This document shows positions 7,535-14,764 of a stretch of DNA of 39,371 nt, one piece after another. Source of the stretch: Thermoleophilia bacterium (lineage in GTDB: Bacteria; Actinomycetota; Thermoleophilia; Gaiellales; Gaiellaceae); the NCBI GenBank assembly GCA_017882615.1, contig JADGPD010000013.1:1-39371 (forward strand). Direction: 5' to 3'. The notes beneath the pieces are model-generated. The model was not told the DNA's origin. It saw only the letters and a list, made by a program, of their open reading frames with translations, and did not search any database. Both the position numbers and the translations under genes were made by a program. Within the stretch, counting starts at the first letter, position 1. Every line of letters starts with the position of its first letter.

Positions 7535-8569
7535 TTGTCCAAATTCGACTTGCACGAGCTCGGCTGGAGCGCCGATCTCGCCGACGCGTTACCGCTCGGC
7601 CTCGAGCCGGGCCGCGTCATCGCCGCTCACCGCGGCGGCTACGACGTGCAGACGGCCGCCGGCGCCGTCCGCACACGACTGCCCGGCCGGCTGATGCGTG
7701 CCCGCACGGATGTCGCCGTCGGCGACTGGGTCGCGCTCGGCGACGGCCTGGTGCGGGATGTGCTGCCACGCCGCAGTGCGATCGTCAGGCAGGCTGCCGG
7801 CACGACGACGAAGTCCCAGACGCTGGCCGCGAACGTCGATCTGGCGCTCGTCGTTAGCTCCCTGGGGCCGGATCTGGAGCCGCGACGGATCGAGCGCTAT
7901 CTCGCCGTCGTCTGGGGGAGCGGCGCCACGCCCGAGATCGTGCTGACGAAGGCCGACCGGCTCGACGATCCGTCGGCGTACGTGCGCATGGTCGAGGCGG
8001 TAGCCGGTGGCGTCCCGATCCACGTGGTCAGCGCGCTCAGCGGCCATGGCTGCGAGCAGCTGCGGCGCAGGCTCGCGCGCGGCCGGACCGCCGTGTTGCT
8101 CGGCTCCTCCGGCGTGGGAAAGTCGACGCTCGTGAACCGTTTCGTCGGGAGCGAGCTGATGCCGACTCGCGAGACGCGGCCCGACGACGACGAGGGACGG
8201 CACGCGACGACCCGGCGCGAGCTGGTCGTGCTTCCCGGCGGCGGCGCCCTGATCGACACGCCGGGGCTGCGCGAGCTGCAGCTGTGGGACGGCGACTCGG
8301 ACATCGACGCTGCCTTCGCCGATCTCGAGCGACTCGCCGGCGCCTGCCGCTTCCGCGACTGCGGCCACACCAGCGAGCCCGGCTGCTCCGTCCTCGCAGC
8401 GATCGACTCGGGCGAGCTTCCGCGCGAGCGGCTGCACAGCTGGCGCAAGCTCCAGCGCGAGTTGCAGGCGACCGCGATCCGGCAAGACGTGCAGCAGCGC
8501 AGGGAAGAGGCGCGGCGCTGGGGCCGGTTCGTGCGAGAGGGGAAAACGCGCAGCAGGCGCCGCCGATAG
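7535..8569 (+). CDS. rsgA: Ribosome small-subunit-dependent GTPase A
   Basis: The 344-residue circularly permuted GTPase assists late maturation of the 30S subunit in the cytosol. An N-terminal OB-fold (about residues 25-90) precedes the permuted G domain: the NKxD-type TKAD appears before the P-loop GSSGVGKS (residues 190-197), followed by DTPGLREL. The C-terminal zinc site is CRFRDCGHTSEPGC, with three Cys and one His as in the family. The tail is strongly basic (TRSRRRR). The start is TTG at 7535, chosen for the GGAGGAGGG Shine-Dalgarno sequence just upstream. A possible leader ORF and hairpin precede it. Confidence 0.95.
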   Translation: MSKFDLHELGWSADLADALPLGLEPGRVIAAHRGGYDVQTAAGAVRTRLPGRLMRARTDVAVGDWVALGDGLVRDVLPRRSAIVRQAAGTTTKSQTLAANVDLALVVSSLGPDLEPRRIERYLAVVWGSGATPEIVLTKADRLDDPSAYVRMVEAVAGGVPIHVVSALSGHGCEQLRRRLARGRTAVLLGSSGVGKSTLVNRFVGSELMPTRETRPDDDEGRHATTRRELVVLPGGGALIDTPGLRELQLWDGDSDIDAAFADLERLAGACRFRDCGHTSEPGCSVLAAIDSGELPRERLHSWRKLQRELQATAIRQDVQQRREEARRWGRFVREGKTRSRRRR

Positions 8570-8582
8570 GGCTACTCTGGCC

Positions 8583-9605
8583 ATGTTGATCGAAAAACGC
8601 CTGACAGCGCAGTTACTCGCGGGGCCGCCGGCGCGCGATCCGGTGGCTGTCGTCGAGCGGTTGCTTGCCGTGCAGGGTCAGGATGGGCGCGGGCTACGCC
8701 TGGCGATTCGCGCTCGCAGCACGGACCTGACGAGCGCCGACGTCGATCGCGCATTGACAGAGGAGCGCTCGCTTCTGGTCACGTGGCTGAACCGGGGCAC
8801 GCTGCATCTCGTTCGGCGAGAGGACTACTCGTGGCTCCATGCGCTCACGGCGCCGCCTCTGTTCGCGAGCAACGCGCGGCGTCTCGCTCAGGAAGGCGTC
8901 ACGCCGAGCCTTGCCGAGCGTGGCGTGACGGTGGTCGAGCGCTGTCTGGGCGAGGAAGGGCCGCTCAATCGTGCACAGCTTGGCGAGCGGCTCGCCTCGG
9001 CGGGCGTCCCTACCGACGGTCAGGCACTCGTGCACGTGCTCATGCTCACCGGTCTGCGCGGGCTCACGGTGCGCGGCCCGGTAATCGATGGCGAGCAAGC
9101 TTACGTTCTTGTGCACGACTGGCTGGGAGATTCCGAGCCGGTCGATCGCGATCGTGCACTGGCCGCGCTCGCCCGCCGCTATCTCACGGGTCACGGCCCT
9201 GCCGGCGACCGCGACTTCGCCAAGTGGACCGGACTGCCTCTGCGCGACGCCCGAGCCGGGCTGATCGCAATCGCCTCCGCGCTCGATGTTCGCGCTGACG
9301 GCCTCGTCGATCTCGCGGGACGCCCGGCTGCGGCTCCGCTGCCGCCTCCGCGACTGCTCGGCGCGTTCGATCCAGTTCTGTTGGGTTGGACGTCGCGCGA
9401 GCTGCTGCTCGGCTCGAACCAGGGCATCGTCACTTCGAACGGGCTCTTCCGTCCCTTCGCGCTCGTGCGCGGTCGCGCGGCAGCAACCTGGAGCCTGCGC
9501 GCCGGCGAGGTTGCGCTCGAACCTTTCCGCCGCCTTCCTCGCAAGGACGCCTCGGCGCTCGGGCGCGACGCGAAGGATGTGATCAGGTTCCTCGGCGTTT
9601 CCTAG
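8583..9605 (+). CDS. Winged-helix DNA-binding domain protein (HTH_42 / YcaQ-AlkX-like)
   Basis: The 340-residue protein starts with RLTAQLLAGPPARDPVAVVERLLAVQGQDGRGLRLAIRAR and later has LLVTWLNRGTLHLVRREDYSWL and GHGPAGDRDFAKWTGL. This matches the winged-helix HTH_42 family (PF06224), whose characterised members include the YcaQ/AlkZ DNA glycosylases that repair interstrand crosslinks. The LxxVQGQD motif sits where the family has its conserved glutamines. Whether this member is a glycosylase cannot be decided by eye. It begins 13 nt after rsgA ends and may be co-transcribed, although a TACTCT box also lies 4 nt before its ATG. Confidence 0.8.
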   Translation: MLIEKRLTAQLLAGPPARDPVAVVERLLAVQGQDGRGLRLAIRARSTDLTSADVDRALTEERSLLVTWLNRGTLHLVRREDYSWLHALTAPPLFASNARRLAQEGVTPSLAERGVTVVERCLGEEGPLNRAQLGERLASAGVPTDGQALVHVLMLTGLRGLTVRGPVIDGEQAYVLVHDWLGDSEPVDRDRALAALARRYLTGHGPAGDRDFAKWTGLPLRDARAGLIAIASALDVRADGLVDLAGRPAAAPLPPPRLLGAFDPVLLGWTSRELLLGSNQGIVTSNGLFRPFALVRGRAAATWSLRAGEVALEPFRRLPRKDASALGRDAKDVIRFLGVS

Positions 9606-9678
9606 AAGCTCCGTTCGAGTTGCGAGAAGGCGCTTCGAGCTCTCCGCGCACAACGACCTGACCGGTGGGCCCAGCCGC

Positions 9679-9684
9679 TATTCT
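9679..9684 (+). promoter_or_regulatory. Putative -10 box (TATTCT) for the gene at 9691
   Basis: TATTCT fits TANNNT and ends 6 nt before the GTG start at 9691, the spacing expected for a leaderless transcript. No Shine-Dalgarno sequence is present there and no clear -35 box. Confidence 0.4.
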
Positions 9685-9690
9685 GCGTCG

Positions 9691-10278
9691 GTGGCACACG
9701 ACGACTGGCGAATCCACGTTGAGCTGGAGCAGGGGAGCGAGCAGGGCGACCTCCTCGAGCGCCTAACCGGCGTACTCGGCGAGGAGGCCGAGGAGCTCGT
9801 GAAAGCGCTCAGCGGCGAGCGCCTGGCCGTCTCCCGCGGCGACGCGGAGCTTTTTATCTACGCCTCGAGCAAGAGTCAAGCCGCGCATGCGCGCGCGGTG
9901 ATCGAGGCCGAACTGTCGCGTCACGGCTTCGAGGCTACGGTCAGCGGCGTCGAGCACTGGCTCGTGAGCGAGGAGCGCTGGGACGACGAGCCGAAGGGCG
10001 AGACCTGGGAGGAAGAAGAGGTCGAGCACGGCGCGGCCCCGTGGGAAGTCCGCGTTACCTGTGGCTCGCGCCACGAGGCAAAGAAGCTGGCGGAGCGGCT
10101 CGAAGGCGAGGGCTACCGCCCGGTCCGGCAGTGGCGCTATCTGATCATCGGCACCGAGACGCGCGAGGATGCCGAGTCGCTGGCCCGGCGCCTGCACGGC
10201 GAAGTCGAGCCGGGCGGCGATGTGGCTTGGGACAACGCCGGCGACGCGGGCGTCGTAAGTCCCTTCCGGCTCTTCTGA
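9691..10278 (+). CDS. Uncharacterised protein with two tandem alpha/beta repeats
   Basis: The 195-residue soluble, acidic protein has no recognised motif. It appears to be built of two similar halves. The first (about residues 1-90) reads WRIHVELEQ...LLERL...AHARAVIEAELSRHGFEATVSGVEHW. The second (about 112-180) reads WEVRVTCGSRHEAKKLAERLEGEGYRPVRQWRYLIIGTETREDAESLARRL. A beta-strand, helix, strand, helix rhythm in both suggests ferredoxin-like folds such as those in SPOR or RRM-like domains. The halves are joined by an acidic linker, WEEEEVEHG. The start is GTG 9691, placed 6 nt after a TATTCT box. No function is assigned. Confidence 0.75.
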   Translation: MAHDDWRIHVELEQGSEQGDLLERLTGVLGEEAEELVKALSGERLAVSRGDAELFIYASSKSQAAHARAVIEAELSRHGFEATVSGVEHWLVSEERWDDEPKGETWEEEEVEHGAAPWEVRVTCGSRHEAKKLAERLEGEGYRPVRQWRYLIIGTETREDAESLARRLHGEVEPGGDVAWDNAGDAGVVSPFRLF

Positions 10279-10429
10279 ACAATCTCTCCGCGGCTCGTTG
10301 ACGCTGCCGCTGCTCTATAACGAGAATTGCCTCTCGCGCGCGCGGCTGGGCCAGGCGACCCCGTCGCGGCCGGCCGGAATGTCCGTCGGCTGAGAGTCCG
10401 AGAAAATAGCTGTGCAACGAGTACCGCTG

Positions 10430-10582
10430 TCTCGCTTTCTCGGGGCACCGCTGAGCGTGCGAGCCCGGAGAGGACAGTGTTTCCACACGGCCTCGGAGAG
10501 GATCGTGCGCTCAGCGGTGTCAGGCGGCTCCGGAGGGCCAGTCGCGCCTGGCCATACGAAGTCGCCGACCGAGAAAGCGAGA
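10430..10582 (-). repeat. tRNA-associated structured element, family 1, copy at tRNA-Gly
   Basis: Reading the minus strand from the 3' end of tRNA-Gly (10583), the 153-nt element starts on the next base. The same 14-bp outer arms as at tRNA-Pro occur at 10569-10582 and 10430-10443. Inside are the hairpin GGCCAG-GCGCGA-CTGGCC and a second hairpin with 12 perfect base pairs at its foot (10446-10457 with 10508-10519), tipped by GTGT-GGAA-ACAC (10477-10488). The remaining 151 nt up to the preceding gene (10279-10429) hold no gene; I see only a short CGAG/CTCG dyad there. Confidence 0.8.
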
Positions 10583-10653
10583 AGCGGGTGACGGGAATCG
10601 AACCCGTATAGCCAGCTTGGAAGGCTGGAGCTCTACCCTTGAGCTACACCCGC
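10583..10653 (-). tRNA. tRNA-Gly (anticodon TCC)
   Basis: A 71-nt cloverleaf on the minus strand: acceptor GCGGGTG (10653-10647) pairs with CACCCGC (10590-10584). The anticodon stem-loop is CCAGC-CTTCCAA-GCTGG with anticodon TCC, the T-loop is TTCGATT and the discriminator is T. CCA is not encoded. Its 3' end abuts the family 1 element. It is transcribed away from the AI-2E-family gene. Confidence 0.96.
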
Positions 10654-10758
10654 GGGCACGCGTAGCCTAGCGCCCGTGGCGCGCGCCGGCCGTCGTTGAG
10701 CCTTCTCAGCGCGAGCTTCGCGTTTCGTCCGATTAGAACGCGATGCTGTCCCTCACAA

Positions 10759-11862
10759 ATGCCTGCGGAGCGAGTCATACACATGCGCCCGCGCTCGATC
10801 GCGCTCGTGGTCGCGATCGTGCTGGCCTTCGCGATTGCGCTCGAGATCGTGTTGATCGCCGGGCAGGTGATCGTCTGGATCTTCATCTCCCTGTTCCTGG
10901 CGTTGGCGATCAATCCCTTGGTCGAATGGCTACAAAGGCGCGGATTACACCGGCGCGGTCCCGCCGTGGCGATTGCGTTTGGCGTGGTGCTCATAGCGGC
11001 GGTAGGTGTTGCGGCGGTTTTCATACCGATCCTGATCGATCAGATCGGCAAGTTCATCGACGCCGTTCCCGGCTATGTCCGGGACCTGACCGAAGGGCGG
11101 GGGCGCCTCGGGTTCCTCGAGACGGATTACCACGTCGTCGAAAAGGTCGAGAAGGCGATCAAGGACAACAGCGCGGGCAAGGTCATCGGCGTTTCCAACA
11201 TTGCACTGTCGCTGACCAAGGGAGTGATATCCGCCATCGCCGCGACCGTCACGATCATCTTCATGACGCTCTTCATGCTGCTCGAGGGTCCTACCTGGGT
11301 CGATCGTTTCCTCGGGGTCATGCCTGAGAAGAAGGCGCAGCGCTGGCGCTCGGTCGGCCGCGATGTCTATCGCACCGTCGGCGGCTACGTGGCCGGGAAC
11401 ATCCTGATCAGCCTGATCGCCGGCACGCTGGCGACGATCGTGCTCGCCGTATTAGGTGTTCCCTATCCCGTTCCACTCGGGCTGCTCGTTGCGCTGCTCG
11501 ACCTCATCCCGCTTGCGGGCGCGACGGTGGCGGCGGTCATCGTTACCGGCATCTCCTTCACCGCCGGCGTCTGGGTGGGCGTGATCGTGCTCGTCTACTT
11601 CGTCATCTACCAGCAACTCGAGAACCAGCTGCTCCAGCCTGTCATCTACGGCAAGACCGTGCAGCTCTCGCCGCTCGCCGTTTTGATCGCGGTGCTGATC
11701 GGGGCCAAGCTGGGAGGCGTCATTGGAGCCTTGGCAGCAATTCCTGTCGCCGGGGCGATCCAGATCATCCTAAGAGATCTCCTGCAAAATCGCGGTTCCG
11801 GACCTGCCGCGGCGGGCTCGCGTAGCGAGAAAACGCCGGCTCCTGCGCAGTCTGGCGGCTGA
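10759..11862 (+). CDS. AI-2E family transporter (PerM/YdiK-type membrane protein)
   Basis: The protein has 367 residues from ATG 10759. It has two N-terminal hydrophobic helices (ALVVAIVLAFAIALEIVLIAG and VIVWIFISLFLALAINPLVEWL), a third near residues 70-95, a soluble region with IDQIGKFIDAVPGYV, and a C-terminal cluster of helices including VGGYVAGNILISLIAGTLA and LGLLVALLDLIPLAGATVAAV. This is the AI-2E transporter family (PF01594), with members proposed to export autoinducer or exchange ions; the substrate is not predictable. The frame is open upstream to 10696; I prefer 10759 because the ERVIHMRPRS stretch just after it is where this family usually begins. ATG 10783 is an alternative. Confidence 0.88.
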   Translation: MPAERVIHMRPRSIALVVAIVLAFAIALEIVLIAGQVIVWIFISLFLALAINPLVEWLQRRGLHRRGPAVAIAFGVVLIAAVGVAAVFIPILIDQIGKFIDAVPGYVRDLTEGRGRLGFLETDYHVVEKVEKAIKDNSAGKVIGVSNIALSLTKGVISAIAATVTIIFMTLFMLLEGPTWVDRFLGVMPEKKAQRWRSVGRDVYRTVGGYVAGNILISLIAGTLATIVLAVLGVPYPVPLGLLVALLDLIPLAGATVAAVIVTGISFTAGVWVGVIVLVYFVIYQQLENQLLQPVIYGKTVQLSPLAVLIAVLIGAKLGGVIGALAAIPVAGAIQIILRDLLQNRGSGPAAAGSRSEKTPAPAQSGG

Positions 11863-11966
11863 TACGCGGCGCCTCGGGCGCTCGCAAGAATCCCCTTTTC
11901 GAGCGATCGTGTTGCCCACTTCGGAGGATACGAGGGTGACGCCTCGGCGCCGATCCTGCGTTCGTG

Positions 11967-12509
11967 ATGGTCCAGAGAAAGGGACGAGTTGCGACGTGCG
12001 CCGTTGGCGCTGTCTTGCTTTGCCTGCTCGCCATCCCGGTAGCGAATTCGGCCTCGTCCCGCGCCCGAGTGACTTCTGTCTCGGGACTCGACTCCCAGGT
12101 CGTGCGCGAAGTGAACCGTGTCCGCGCACAACATGGCCTGAAGCCGTTGGTGCGATCGTCCTCCCTCACCAGAGCGGCGGCGAATCACTCCCGCTCGATG
12201 GCGACCGATGGATACTTCGCCCACGAGTCGGCCAACGGGTCGGTCTTCTGGCAGCGGATCAAGTCTTATTACTCAGCGAGCGGTCACAGATACTGGGCAG
12301 TCGGCGAGAACCTCGTCTGGGCCGCTCCCAGCCTGACTGCCAAGCGAGCAGTAGAGATGTGGATGAACAGTCCACCTCATCGCGCCAACCTGCTCAGCGC
12401 GAAATGGCGCGAGATTGGCCTTTCTGCCGTGTACTCGTCGGACGCACCCGGCTCCTACCAAGACCAGGCCGCGACGATCGTGACGGCCGACTTCGGCGTC
12501 CGCCGCTAG
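11967..12509 (+). CDS. Secreted CAP/SCP-domain protein (YkwD-like)
   Basis: The 180-residue protein has an N-terminal signal peptide (basic MVQRKGRVATCAV, then a hydrophobic core ending near VANSASS) and one CAP domain from about residue 40. Visible motifs are VVREVNRVRAQHGLKPLVRSSSL, HSRSMATDGYFAHES, GENLVWAA and MWMNSPPHRANLL, which give the conserved His and Glu residues of the CAP cavity. CAP proteins of this kind are exported in bacteria and their activity is generally unknown. A GTG directly precedes the ATG (11964), so the start could be one codon earlier. It ends 76 nt before tRNA-His. Confidence 0.9.
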   Translation: MVQRKGRVATCAVGAVLLCLLAIPVANSASSRARVTSVSGLDSQVVREVNRVRAQHGLKPLVRSSSLTRAAANHSRSMATDGYFAHESANGSVFWQRIKSYYSASGHRYWAVGENLVWAAPSLTAKRAVEMWMNSPPHRANLLSAKWREIGLSAVYSSDAPGSYQDQAATIVTADFGVRR

Positions 12510-12585
12510 CACTGGTCGGATAGGCGCCGATAATCCGGCCTTTGCGCCAGGAGTCGGCCTGCGCGTACTACACTGTCCGACGCGC

Positions 12586-12659
12586 GGTGGCCGTAGCTCA
12601 GTTGGTAGAGCCCCGGGTTGTGGTCCCGGTGGTCGTGGGTTCGAATCCCACCGGTCACC
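12586..12659 (+). tRNA. tRNA-His (anticodon GTG)
   Basis: A 74-nt tRNA that includes the extra 5' nucleotide G-1 (12586) facing C73 (12659), the identity element of tRNA-His. Acceptor GTGGCCG (12587-12593) pairs with CGGTCAC (12652-12658) with one G-U. The anticodon stem-loop is CCGGG-TTGTGGT-CCCGG with anticodon GTG at 12620-12622, and the T-arm is GTGGG-TTCGAAT-CCCAC. CCA is not encoded. Two tandem family 1 elements follow. Confidence 0.96.
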
Positions 12660-12660
12660 C

Positions 12661-12817
12661 CTCTCGCCTGCTCGGTCGACGGGCTCCGTGCGGCCAGGCG
12701 CGACTGGCCTCCCGAAGCTCGCCTGACGCCGCTGAGCGCACGATCCTCTCCGAGGCCGTGTGTAAACGCTGTCCTCTCCGGGCTCGCACGCTCAGCGGCG
12801 CCCAGAGCAAACGAGAG
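12661..12817 (+). repeat. tRNA-associated structured element, family 1, first copy at tRNA-His
   Basis: The 157-nt element begins 1 nt after tRNA-His. Outer arms CTCTCGCCTGCTCGG (12661-12675) and CCAGAGCAAACGAGAG (12802-12817) still pair with a small internal mismatch. The first hairpin is GGCCAG-GCGCGA-CTGGCC. The second has 12 perfect base pairs at its foot (12727-12738 with 12789-12800) and is tipped by GTGT-GTAA-ACGC (12758-12769), where an A-T pair of the other copies has become a G-T wobble and the loop is still GNRA. Confidence 0.78.
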
Positions 12818-12821
12818 CGAT

Positions 12822-12966
12822 TCTCGTTGTTCGGCTCCGTGCGGCCGGGCGTGACCGGCCCGCGGGGGCCGCCTGACGCCGCTGGCTGCACGCCGCTCTC
12901 CGGGGCCGTGCTGAAGCACTGTCCCCTCCGGCGGCGCATAACCAGCCGCGCCCCGAGCAAGCGAGA
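12822..12966 (+). repeat. tRNA-associated structured element, family 1, second tandem copy at tRNA-His
   Basis: The 145-nt copy follows the first by 4 nt in the same orientation and is the most diverged. Outer arms 12822-12834 and 12953-12966 pair with one bulge. The first hairpin is GGCCGG-GCGTGA-CCGGCC, with a compensatory change from the other copies. The second is tipped by GTGC-TGAA-GCAC (12908-12919), where stem pairing is kept by paired changes while the loop departs from GNRA. Confidence 0.72.
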
Positions 12967-12993
12967 GCGATTCTTGGAATAGAGGCTTCGGTA

Positions 12994-13028
12994 GGCGGCT
13001 CGAAGCACTCTGTCCTCCAGCGGCGTTC
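12994..13028 (+). repeat. Degenerate partial third copy of the family 1 element
   Basis: The stretch AAGCACTCTGTCCTCC followed by AGCGGCG resembles AAGCACTGTCCCCTCC followed by GGCGGCG in the preceding copy, in the same orientation. It lacks the outer arms. It lies 14 nt from the 3' end of the convergent tRNA-Arg(TCT). Confidence 0.35.
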
Positions 13029-13042
13029 CAGTGCGTCGAGAA

Positions 13043-13114
13043 CGCGCCTGGAGGGATTCGAACCCCCGACCCGCGGCTTAGAAGGCCGCCGCTCTTCCGC
13101 TGAGCTACAGGCGC
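13043..13114 (-). tRNA. tRNA-Arg (anticodon TCT)
   Basis: A 72-nt cloverleaf on the minus strand: acceptor GCGCCTG (13114-13108) pairs with CAGGCGC (13050-13044). The anticodon stem-loop is GCGGC-CTTCTAA-GCCGC with anticodon TCT, the T-arm is GGGGG-TTCGAAT-CCCTC and the discriminator is G. CCA is not encoded. It converges on the tRNA-His elements and has no full-length element of its own directly downstream. Confidence 0.95.
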
Positions 13115-13578
13115 GTGCTTCAAGCGTAACGCCTCGACCATTTCGGGGCACCCTCCGATAGCCCTTCGGCCCGGCCCACCCACCAGAGCGCGCTGCGAAT
13201 TCAGGAGGGATCCCGCGCGTCGCGTCCGTTAGTGATCGGGAAATACTCGTGCGGGGGATTGCGAATTGACAAATTCCGGGCATGGTTCGACATGCACCGG
13301 CTCCGCCGCCCACCCGTTGATATGCCGTCGCCATCCCGTCGTAGCGCCAAGTTCCCTCGAGCCTGTCTCGGTCAATCCGAGCGGCTTCCCCGCGGCAACT
13401 ACGCCGGAAGGTGGCATCTCGACTCGTGCGAAGGCACGACTCCTCGGGCGAGTCGGGAACGGTGCTAGCTCGCTCGGGTCGCGGCGGTTGCTCCCCCTTC
13501 CGCCGCGACCGGGCGTGCCACCGCTAACCGATAAGAGCCTGGCGACTTGTGTTGGTGGGAAAGCGGCTTTCCTCCTTG
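13115..13578. other. 464-nt intergenic region with hairpins, no gene assigned
   Basis: No frame here looks like a protein: the open frames on both strands are low in hydrophobic pattern and run into repeats or tRNA. Clear secondary structure is present. GGTCGCGGCGG (13477-13487) pairs perfectly with CCGCCGCGACC (13500-13510), an 11-bp stem. A small CGTGC-GAAG-GCACG hairpin lies at 13425-13438 inside a GACTCG/CGAGTC dyad (13421-13454). GGAAAG-CGG-CTTTCC lies at 13558-13572. The region could hold an unannotated structured RNA or simply the 5' flank of tRNA-Arg and the tail of the tRNA-Leu element. I could not match it to SRP RNA, RNase P RNA, tmRNA or a riboswitch I know. Confidence 0.4.
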
Positions 13579-13778
13579 CCGCCGCGACCGACATGGCGGG
13601 CGCGGCTCACAAAACGCCATCCCCTGGCTCGCTCACCCCGAGCACTGACCACAGCTACGGCCAGCCGAGCACGCTCCTAGGAGCAGACGAGGCACTTGCG
13701 CCGAAGGGCGCGGTGACTCGTGCACAGAGCTCATACCGCGAAGAGTCGACGCCCGCAACGCGGGCGGACTCTTCGCGG
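13579..13778 (-). repeat. tRNA-associated structured element, family 2, copy at tRNA-Leu
   Basis: Read from the 3' end of tRNA-Leu (13784), the element begins after 5 nt with a 43-nt hairpin. Its arms CCGCGAAGAGTC and GACTCTTCGCGG (13736-13747 and 13767-13778) enclose a second stem CGCCCGC/GCGGGCG. About 155 nt follow that are closely similar to the copy after tRNA-Arg(TCG), ending in GGTCGGTCGCGGCGG. Both copies are exactly 200 nt from hairpin to that end. Similarity continues weakly for about 25 nt more. A CGCGCC(C)TTCGGCGC hairpin lies inside. Confidence 0.78.
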
Positions 13779-13783
13779 AGAAT

Positions 13784-13868
13784 TGCGGGCGAGAGGACTC
13801 GAACCTCCACAGGCACTTGGCCCAACGGGACCTAAACCCGTCGCGTCTACCAGTTCCGCCACGCCCGC
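13784..13868 (-). tRNA. tRNA-Leu (anticodon TAG)
   Basis: An 85-nt class II tRNA on the minus strand with a long variable arm. Acceptor GCGGGCG (13868-13862) pairs with CGCCCGC (13791-13785). The anticodon stem-loop is ACGGG-TTTAGGT-CCCGT with anticodon TAG, the T-loop is TTCGAGT and the discriminator is A. CCA is not encoded. The family 2 hairpin starts 5 nt after its 3' end. Confidence 0.96.
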
Positions 13869-13952
13869 GGCCCTGGAAGGATAGACGGTGAGCCCGGCCG
13901 ATCGCCTCGCTCGGCGACTTGGTCGCGCAACCCGGCTCACCGCCCTCTCTTT

Positions 13953-14600
13953 TTATTCCGGCACCGGTTCCTTCGCGCCCATGTCGAGGCGGAAGGGCGG
14001 GTATTCGTCGCGCATCAGCGCGGCGTAGGCGATCACCCGCATGACCCAGCGATTCATTCCCATGACGAAGTCGAAGAGATCGCGCGGATAGCGCTTGCGG
14101 AAGAGCAGCACGATCGCCGAGATCAGGACCAGCAGGCCGATCAGTCCGCCGCAGAAGCGTGGGCCGCCGCCGCCCTCGAAGAGGGCAAGGATCAGGTACT
14201 GGGGAATCGCCAGCAGCCACCACTTGACCAGAACCAGCCCGCGTGAGAGGCGCTCCGGATACTCGATCTCGAACGTAGCGGGGTAGTCGGGCACGGGCTT
14301 GAGCGTGAAGGGCGGATACTGGTCGGTGCCTAAAGCCGAGTAACCGTAGAAGCCGACTCGCCAGCTCCAGCGCAGCACGCCGACGTTGAAGTCGAACAGC
14401 CCGCGCGGATAGCGCCCCGTGAAGAGAATCGCGAAGAAGGCGATCACGCTCACTCCGATGAATCCGATCCAGAGGAACACGAGCACTATGTAATGCGGGA
14501 TCAAGAGCAACCACTTGACGAGCCACAACCAGCGGTTGAGCTCGGGCGCGAGCTCGCCCTCGAGGCGAGCGGGATATCTAGAACGAACGGACGCTTCCAT
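13953..14600 (-). CDS. DUF4389 membrane protein (two tandem DUF4389 repeats)
   Basis: The protein has 215 residues from ATG 14600, which has GGAGG six nt upstream; upstream in-frame starts at 14612 and 14648 are less likely. Two similar halves each carry hydrophobic helices followed by a RYPRxLFDF motif: [21 protein letters not shown] with [22 protein letters not shown], then [20 protein letters not shown] with [22 protein letters not shown], each followed by YPPF. This is the signature of DUF4389, a membrane family of unknown function. It sits between the two inverted family 2 element copies but is an ordinary chromosomal gene by composition. Confidence 0.88.
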   Translation of the reverse strand: MEASVRSRYPARLEGELAPELNRWLWLVKWLLLIPHYIVLVFLWIGFIGVSVIAFFAILFTGRYPRGLFDFNVGVLRWSWRVGFYGYSALGTDQYPPFTLKPVPDYPATFEIEYPERLSRGLVLVKWWLLAIPQYLILALFEGGGGPRFCGGLIGLLVLISAIVLLFRKRYPRDLFDFVMGMNRWVMRVIAYAALMRDEYPPFRLDMGAKEPVPE

Positions 14601-14764
14601 GCTTCCTCCCATTTCCGGCGATGTTGCTCGAGTATCAACGGCGGGCACCGCTTCGTCGGTACGGGAATCCCCACACTCGACCTCGGGCAGGCTCCCCAGT
14701 GCCGCGCGTTATCTGGGCAGTCGAGAGGCAAGCGCAGGCTCGCGCTCGGGCATACTCCCGTTCG

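Noticed and set aside
12506-13183. 225-codon minus-strand open frame over tRNA-His, repeats and tRNA-Arg
   Set aside because: It runs through two tRNA genes and the structured elements, and its composition is Arg/Pro/Ser noise. The recurring peptide-like strings come from the repeat copies.
13345-13420. Riboswitch-like CCCCGCGGCAACT and GGAAGGTGGCA strings suggestive of a cobalamin aptamer
   Set aside because: Order and spacing do not fit the cobalamin consensus and no transporter or cobalamin gene follows.
13266-13835. Conserved peptide string (TDHSYGQPSTLLG and TDHNYGQPSTLLG) shared by the two family 2 copies on the anti-tRNA strand
   Set aside because: The frame is held open only in part, one copy stops soon after, and hairpin covariation at the element's end explains the conservation better as structure. 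Still worth a glance if more copies are found.
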